Source: JABFSM01 sp963762545 (GTDB lineage: Bacteria > Gemmatimonadota > Gemmatimonadetes > Gemmatimonadales > GWC2-71-9). From it: DNA of 64,000 nt. The stretch covers positions 1,240,001 to 1,304,000 of the forward strand of contig CAVXLC010000002.1 of NCBI GenBank assembly GCA_963762545.1, written 5' to 3'. Each line of letters begins with the position of its first letter. The first letter of the stretch is position 1. Made by a program: the position numbers and the translations under genes. Of the stretch, positions 60,579 to 64,000 are shown piece by piece. The notes beneath the pieces were generated by a model. It ran no database searches, was not told where the DNA came from, and worked only from the letters and a program-made list of their open reading frames with translations.

Positions 60579-61999
60579 GGTCCACCCAGCTTTCGCGCCA
60601 GCACCGGCTGGACCCCTTTCGGGTCCGCGGTGCCCCGGCTCCGCTTCATGACTTGCCCGGTCAGGAATGTCATCAGCCTGGTCTCCCCGGCGCGATAGCG
60701 CGCCACCTCCGAGGGATGCGCGGCGAGCACCTCGTCCACCCAGCGGGACAGGGCGGATTCGTCGCGCACCTGCACCAGCCCCAGCCGCTCGGCGACCGCG
60801 CCCGCGTCGCGGCCCGAGGCGGCCATCTCGACGTACACCCGCTTCGCGGCCAGATGGCTCACGGTGCCGTCCCGCACCAGCGCGATGAGGCCGGCCAGCC
60901 GGTCCGGCGCGACGGCAAAGGCGCCGGTCTCGTGGTAGCCGGCCATCCCCTCACCCATGACCCAGTTGGCCGCCGTCTTGGGTTCGACGCCCGCCCGGGT
61001 CACCGCTTCGAAGTAGTCGGCGATGACCCGCTCGCCGGTGAGCACACCCGCATCATGGGCGGAGAGCCCCAGCGCCGTCGCGAACCGGTGCCGCCGGGCC
61101 GCGGGCAGCTCGGGGAGCTCCGCCTGCACCGACGCGATCCATTCCGGTGAAAGGACCAGCGGCGGAAGGTCGGGATCGGGAAAATACCGGTAGTCGCGAC
61201 TCTCCTCCTTCGAGCGCATCGGCCGGACCTGGCCGGAGGCCGCGCTGAAGGCAAGCGAGACCTGCGCCACCCTGCCGCCCGCGTCGAGGATAGTACGCTG
61301 CCGAGTCCGCTCGGCCTCGAGGGCCCGCACCACGTTGGCGAAGCTGTTGAGGTTCTTGATCTCGGCCTTGGTGCCCAGCGCCCGCTGACCGGCGGGGCGC
61401 ACCGAGACATTGGCGTCCACCCGGAGGCTTCCCTTCTCCATGCTGCATTCGCTCACCCCGGCGTAGACCAGCAGCTGCCGCAAGGTGGTAAGGTAGGCGC
61501 GCGCCTCGGCGGGCGAGCGCAAATCGGGCCCGCCCACGATCTCCGCCAGCGGGACCCCGGCCCGGTTCAGGTCCACCGCGGTCTTGCCGGGGATCCGGTC
61601 GTGAAGCGACTTGCCGGCGTCCTCCTCGAGGTGGAGCCGCTCGATGGTCACCTCGATCGGGCCGCGTTCGGGCGATTCGATGGCGAGGCGTCCATTCGTG
61701 GCGAGCGGCCGGTCGAACTGCGAGATCTGATACCCCTTGGGCAGGTCGGGATAGAAGTAGTTCTTCCGGGCAAAGACGCTCCGCTCCTGCACGGTGCAGC
61801 CCAGCGCCAGCGCGGCGCGGGCCGCCAGGCGCACGGCTTCCGCATTGGGCACCGGCAGCGCTCCGGGCAGGCCCAGACAGAGGGGGCATACGTTGGTGTT
61901 CGGCGCGTCGCCGAAGGCGGTGGAGCAACCGCAGAACATCTTCGAGCGGGTGCCCAGCTGGACGTGGACCTCCAGCCCGATCACGGTTTCCCAGCTCAC
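60575..61999 (-). CDS. gatB: Asp-tRNA(Asn)/Glu-tRNA(Gln) amidotransferase subunit B
   Basis: 474 residues from GTG 61999. WETVIGLEVHVQLGTRSKMF at the start, the zinc CxxC regions (FCGCS and CPLC), and the C-terminal YqeY domain (LMTFLTGQVMKRSRG). It phosphorylates the mischarged aminoacyl-tRNA in transamidation. Genes run gatC-gatA-gatB on the minus strand with overlaps. Confidence 0.96.
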   Translation of the reverse strand: MSWETVIGLEVHVQLGTRSKMFCGCSTAFGDAPNTNVCPLCLGLPGALPVPNAEAVRLAARAALALGCTVQERSVFARKNYFYPDLPKGYQISQFDRPLATNGRLAIESPERGPIEVTIERLHLEEDAGKSLHDRIPGKTAVDLNRAGVPLAEIVGGPDLRSPAEARAYLTTLRQLLVYAGVSECSMEKGSLRVDANVSVRPAGQRALGTKAEIKNLNSFANVVRALEAERTRQRTILDAGGRVAQVSLAFSAASGQVRPMRSKEESRDYRYFPDPDLPPLVLSPEWIASVQAELPELPAARRHRFATALGLSAHDAGVLTGERVIADYFEAVTRAGVEPKTAANWVMGEGMAGYHETGAFAVAPDRLAGLIALVRDGTVSHLAAKRVYVEMAASGRDAGAVAERLGLVQVRDESALSRWVDEVLAAHPSEVARYRAGETRLMTFLTGQVMKRSRGTADPKGVQPVLARKLGGP

Positions 62000-63378
62000 G
62001 CGGCCACCTCGCCGGCGGCATCGAGGTGCCGCTCCAGCGTGGCGGCATACGCCAGCATGCCGGACTCCTCGAAATGCGGCGCCATGAGCTGGCCGCCCAG
62101 GGGCAGTCCTTCGAACCGGCCGATCGGGATGCTCACCGCCGGCAATCCGGCCAGGTTGGCCGAGCAGACGAAGATGTCCGCGAGGTACATCGCGACCGGA
62201 TCGGCGGTCTTCTCGCCGGCCCGGAACGCCGGAGTCGGGGTGGTCGGGGTGAAGAGGAGATCCACGCCGGACCCAAACACGGTGGCGAAGTCGCCGGCGA
62301 TCCGGGCCCGCACCGCCTGGGCCCGGTTGTAGTACGCGTCGTGGTAACCCGCGCTGAGCACGTAGGTGCCGGTCAGGATCCGGCGGCGGACCTCGGGTCC
62401 GAAGCCCCGGCCGCGGGTGGCGCGGTACAGGGCCCGGACATCTCCCTCCGCGGCGACCCGCGCGCCGTAGCGGGCGCCGTCGAAGCGGGCCAGGTTCGCC
62501 GCGGCTTCCGCCGGCGCGATGATGTAGTAGGTCGGCACCGCATAGCGGGCGTGGGGGAGCGACACCTCCACGACGCGGGCGCCGAGCGCCCTCATGCGCG
62601 CGATGGCCGCGGCGCATCCCGCCTTCACGCCGGGGTGGAGGTCGGCGGGGAAATACTCCCGGGGCAGGCCCACGGTCTTTCCCTCGAACGAGACGGGCGC
62701 CGCGAGGGGACCGAGCGGAGGGCGGTCCGCGGTGGTCGGGTCCAGCGGATCCAGGCCCGCGATGGCGGCCAGCACCCGTTCCGCGTCGGCCACGGTGCGG
62801 CCCAACACCGACACGCAGTCCAGCGAGGAGCCGAACGCCACCAGCCCGTGGCGGCTCACCCGTCCGTAGGTCGGCTTGACGCCGACCACGCCGCAGAAGC
62901 TGGCCGGCTGCCGCACCGAGCCTCCCGTTTCCGAGCCCAGCGCGGCGGGCACCACCCCCGCCGCCACCAGCGCGGCCGAGCCGCCCGACGAGCCGCCCGG
63001 CACCCGGGCCGGATCCAGCGGGTGGCGCACCCGTCCGTAGGCCGAGTGCTCGGTGGAGGAGCCCATCGCGAACTCGTCCAGGTTGGTCTTGCAGGCCACC
63101 AGCGCCCCGGCGGTCCGGAGCCGGTCGATGACGGTGGCATTGAAGGGGGAGACGTAACCCGCGAGGATCCGCGACGCGCAGGTGGTGGGCTGGTCCGTGG
63201 TGACGATGTTGTCCTTGACGGCGACCGGGATGCCGTGCAGCGGCCCCCGCGCGGCCATCGCGTCGACCCGGTCCGCTTCCGCGTCGAGGGCCGCTGGCGA
63301 CCAGGCCAGGGTGGCGTTGAGGTCGCGGGCGGCGGTCAGCCGCTCGCCGACATCGTGCGCCACCGCGCGCAGGCTCAT
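61996..63378 (-). CDS. gatA: Asp-tRNA(Asn)/Glu-tRNA(Gln) amidotransferase subunit A
   Basis: 460 residues, amidase signature family. Catalytic Ser-cisSer-Lys triad: VAVKDNI Lys, VPGGSSGGSAA Ser, and ETGGSVRQPA Ser. It generates ammonia from Gln for GatB. The stop overlaps gatB and the start overlaps gatC. Confidence 0.96.
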   Translation of the reverse strand: MSLRAVAHDVGERLTAARDLNATLAWSPAALDAEADRVDAMAARGPLHGIPVAVKDNIVTTDQPTTCASRILAGYVSPFNATVIDRLRTAGALVACKTNLDEFAMGSSTEHSAYGRVRHPLDPARVPGGSSGGSAALVAAGVVPAALGSETGGSVRQPASFCGVVGVKPTYGRVSRHGLVAFGSSLDCVSVLGRTVADAERVLAAIAGLDPLDPTTADRPPLGPLAAPVSFEGKTVGLPREYFPADLHPGVKAGCAAAIARMRALGARVVEVSLPHARYAVPTYYIIAPAEAAANLARFDGARYGARVAAEGDVRALYRATRGRGFGPEVRRRILTGTYVLSAGYHDAYYNRAQAVRARIAGDFATVFGSGVDLLFTPTTPTPAFRAGEKTADPVAMYLADIFVCSANLAGLPAVSIPIGRFEGLPLGGQLMAPHFEESGMLAYAATLERHLDAAGEVAA

Positions 63379-63674
63379 GGCTCGTCCAGGACTCCCAGCT
63401 TCGGCACCACGAAGAACCCGTCGATGAATTCCGGCGCGAACGCGGCCGGCGGCCGGGCCAGCGGCACCGGATTCACGACGTCGGCACGGAGCGGCGTGTG
63501 GTCCGGCCCGGGCTGAAATGTCAGGTCCGCGGCCGTGGGGCCGGCGTCCGCGAGCTGGGCCACGAAGCCCACGATCCGGTCCAGCTGCGCGGTGAGGGCC
63601 GGCAGATCGGCGTCGTCCACGGCCAGCTCGGCCAGCCGGGCCACGTGCCTCACGTCCTCGACCGAAACGCTCAT
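63375..63674 (-). CDS. gatC: Asp-tRNA(Asn)/Glu-tRNA(Gln) amidotransferase subunit C
   Basis: 99 residues with VEDVRHVARLAELAVDDADL at the start and DVVNPVPLARP near the end, as in GatC, which bridges GatA and GatB. ATG 63674 overlaps the helicase stop (ATGA). Confidence 0.93.
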   Translation of the reverse strand: MSVSVEDVRHVARLAELAVDDADLPALTAQLDRIVGFVAQLADAGPTAADLTFQPGPDHTPLRADVVNPVPLARPPAAFAPEFIDGFFVVPKLGVLDEP

Positions 63675-64000
63675 GCGCCCTCTCCCCAGTCCCGCTCCAG
63701 CCCGGCGAACGCCACCAGCAGCTGCTTCAGTCCCACGTCGGGGTCGTCGAACAGGACGCCGACCTTGAGGTCCTTGCCGAGCCCGGACAGGCCCTGCACC
63801 GTGCCGCTGCCGAACTTGCGATGGCGGACCCGCTCGCCCTTGACCAGACGGGGCGCGTCCTGGTTCTGCTGGTCTTCCTGAATGGCGTAGAGCCGGACCG
63901 GGGTGGCCCGGGGCACGCTGGTCACTTCCCACGGCGCGAGCCACCCGCCCGAGGTGCGCTTGGGCGCCCAGAGCGACGCGGTGCTGCGCTCCTCGAGCAG
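63671..64000 (-). CDS. pcrA: ATP-dependent DNA helicase PcrA/UvrD, C-terminus
   Basis: The last 109 residues are in the window; the rest lies beyond 64000. The C-terminal Tudor-like segment VKGERVRHRKFGSGTVQGLS is typical of PcrA/UvrD and binds RNA polymerase. Preceded by a variable linker. Confidence 0.9.
   Translation of the reverse strand: MLEERSTASLWAPKRTSGGWLAPWEVTSVPRATPVRLYAIQEDQQNQDAPRLVKGERVRHRKFGSGTVQGLSGLGKDLKVGVLFDDPDVGLKQLLVAFAGLERDWGEGA

Overview
This 64 kb window is GC-rich chromosomal DNA from a diderm bacterium. I think it is most likely a Gemmatimonadota (Gemmatimonadetes) lineage. The 16S gene, the DUF5916/CBM9 outer-membrane protein, the Ser/Thr kinases with TPR tails, the frequent GTG/TTG starts and the LPS-assembly genes all fit, but I could not run a 16S comparison, so the phylum is an inference. 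Nearly everything reads on the minus strand. Genes are packed with 4-nt ATGA/GTGA overlaps. The long plus-strand open frames are antisense shadows of high-GC genes, apart from seven genuine plus-strand genes, which include the RCC1-repeat lipoprotein, one kinase, lpxH, a DUF948-like protein and a phospholipase-C-like protein.

Layout. 0-2.1 kb: era, a Trm112-like protein and a Clp-N domain fused to a Ca2+/H+ antiporter that runs off the left edge. 2.2-3.7 kb: RCC1-repeat lipoprotein. 3.7-8.9 kb: a complete rRNA operon (minus strand, 16S-23S-5S) with no tRNA in its spacer, boxA-like sites in leader and spacer, a bidirectional terminator and a good promoter. 9.1-19.7 kb: a hydrogenase-4-like membrane complex (hyfB, hyfB', C, E, F, G, I order). 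Its large subunit lacks the NiFe cysteines, so it looks like an energy-converting-hydrogenase-related (Ehr) complex. It is headed by two tandem regulators that fuse an excisionase-type HTH to a PTS EIIA domain. A 1.9 kb part of it (about 9.94-11.82 kb) carries about 13 frameshifts. 19.8-22.5 kb: tyrosine catabolism (hpd, hmgA) with apaG. 22.5-26.6 kb: MATE efflux pump, DUF5916 protein, tRNA-Arg and tRNA-Pro. 26.6-36.1 kb: a Ser/Thr kinase with TolB-like and TPR parts, then a tight operon of FAD oxidoreductase, a small Cys-containing peptide, YcaO, TfuA and a cyclase/kinase/TPR fusion. This is a candidate thioamide/azoline-type RiPP (TOMM) system and the most unusual locus here.

36.1-42.4 kb: HpcH aldolase, rdgB, rph, heptose adenylyltransferase, lptE and other envelope lipoproteins, thioesterase, lpxH, murI. 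42.3-43 kb: a DUF5683-like secreted protein whose frame runs into a selenocysteine tRNA gene. 43-55.3 kb: ridA, fhs, tatD, secDF fusion, ribF, truB, rbfA, infB, L7Ae-like and nusA, apparently one long operon with a promoter followed by a terminator hairpin in the nusA leader (candidate attenuator). 55.4-57.8 kb: an Ig-like lipoprotein, pgeF and a murA whose catalytic Cys is Asp. 57.9-64 kb: DUF948-like, phospholipase-C-like, a cysteine-desulfurase-like enzyme, gatB-gatA-gatC and the C-terminus of a PcrA/UvrD helicase.

I see no insertion sequence, prophage or CRISPR array. The window is a mostly housekeeping chromosomal region with two accessory islands, the Ehr complex and the YcaO/TfuA locus.
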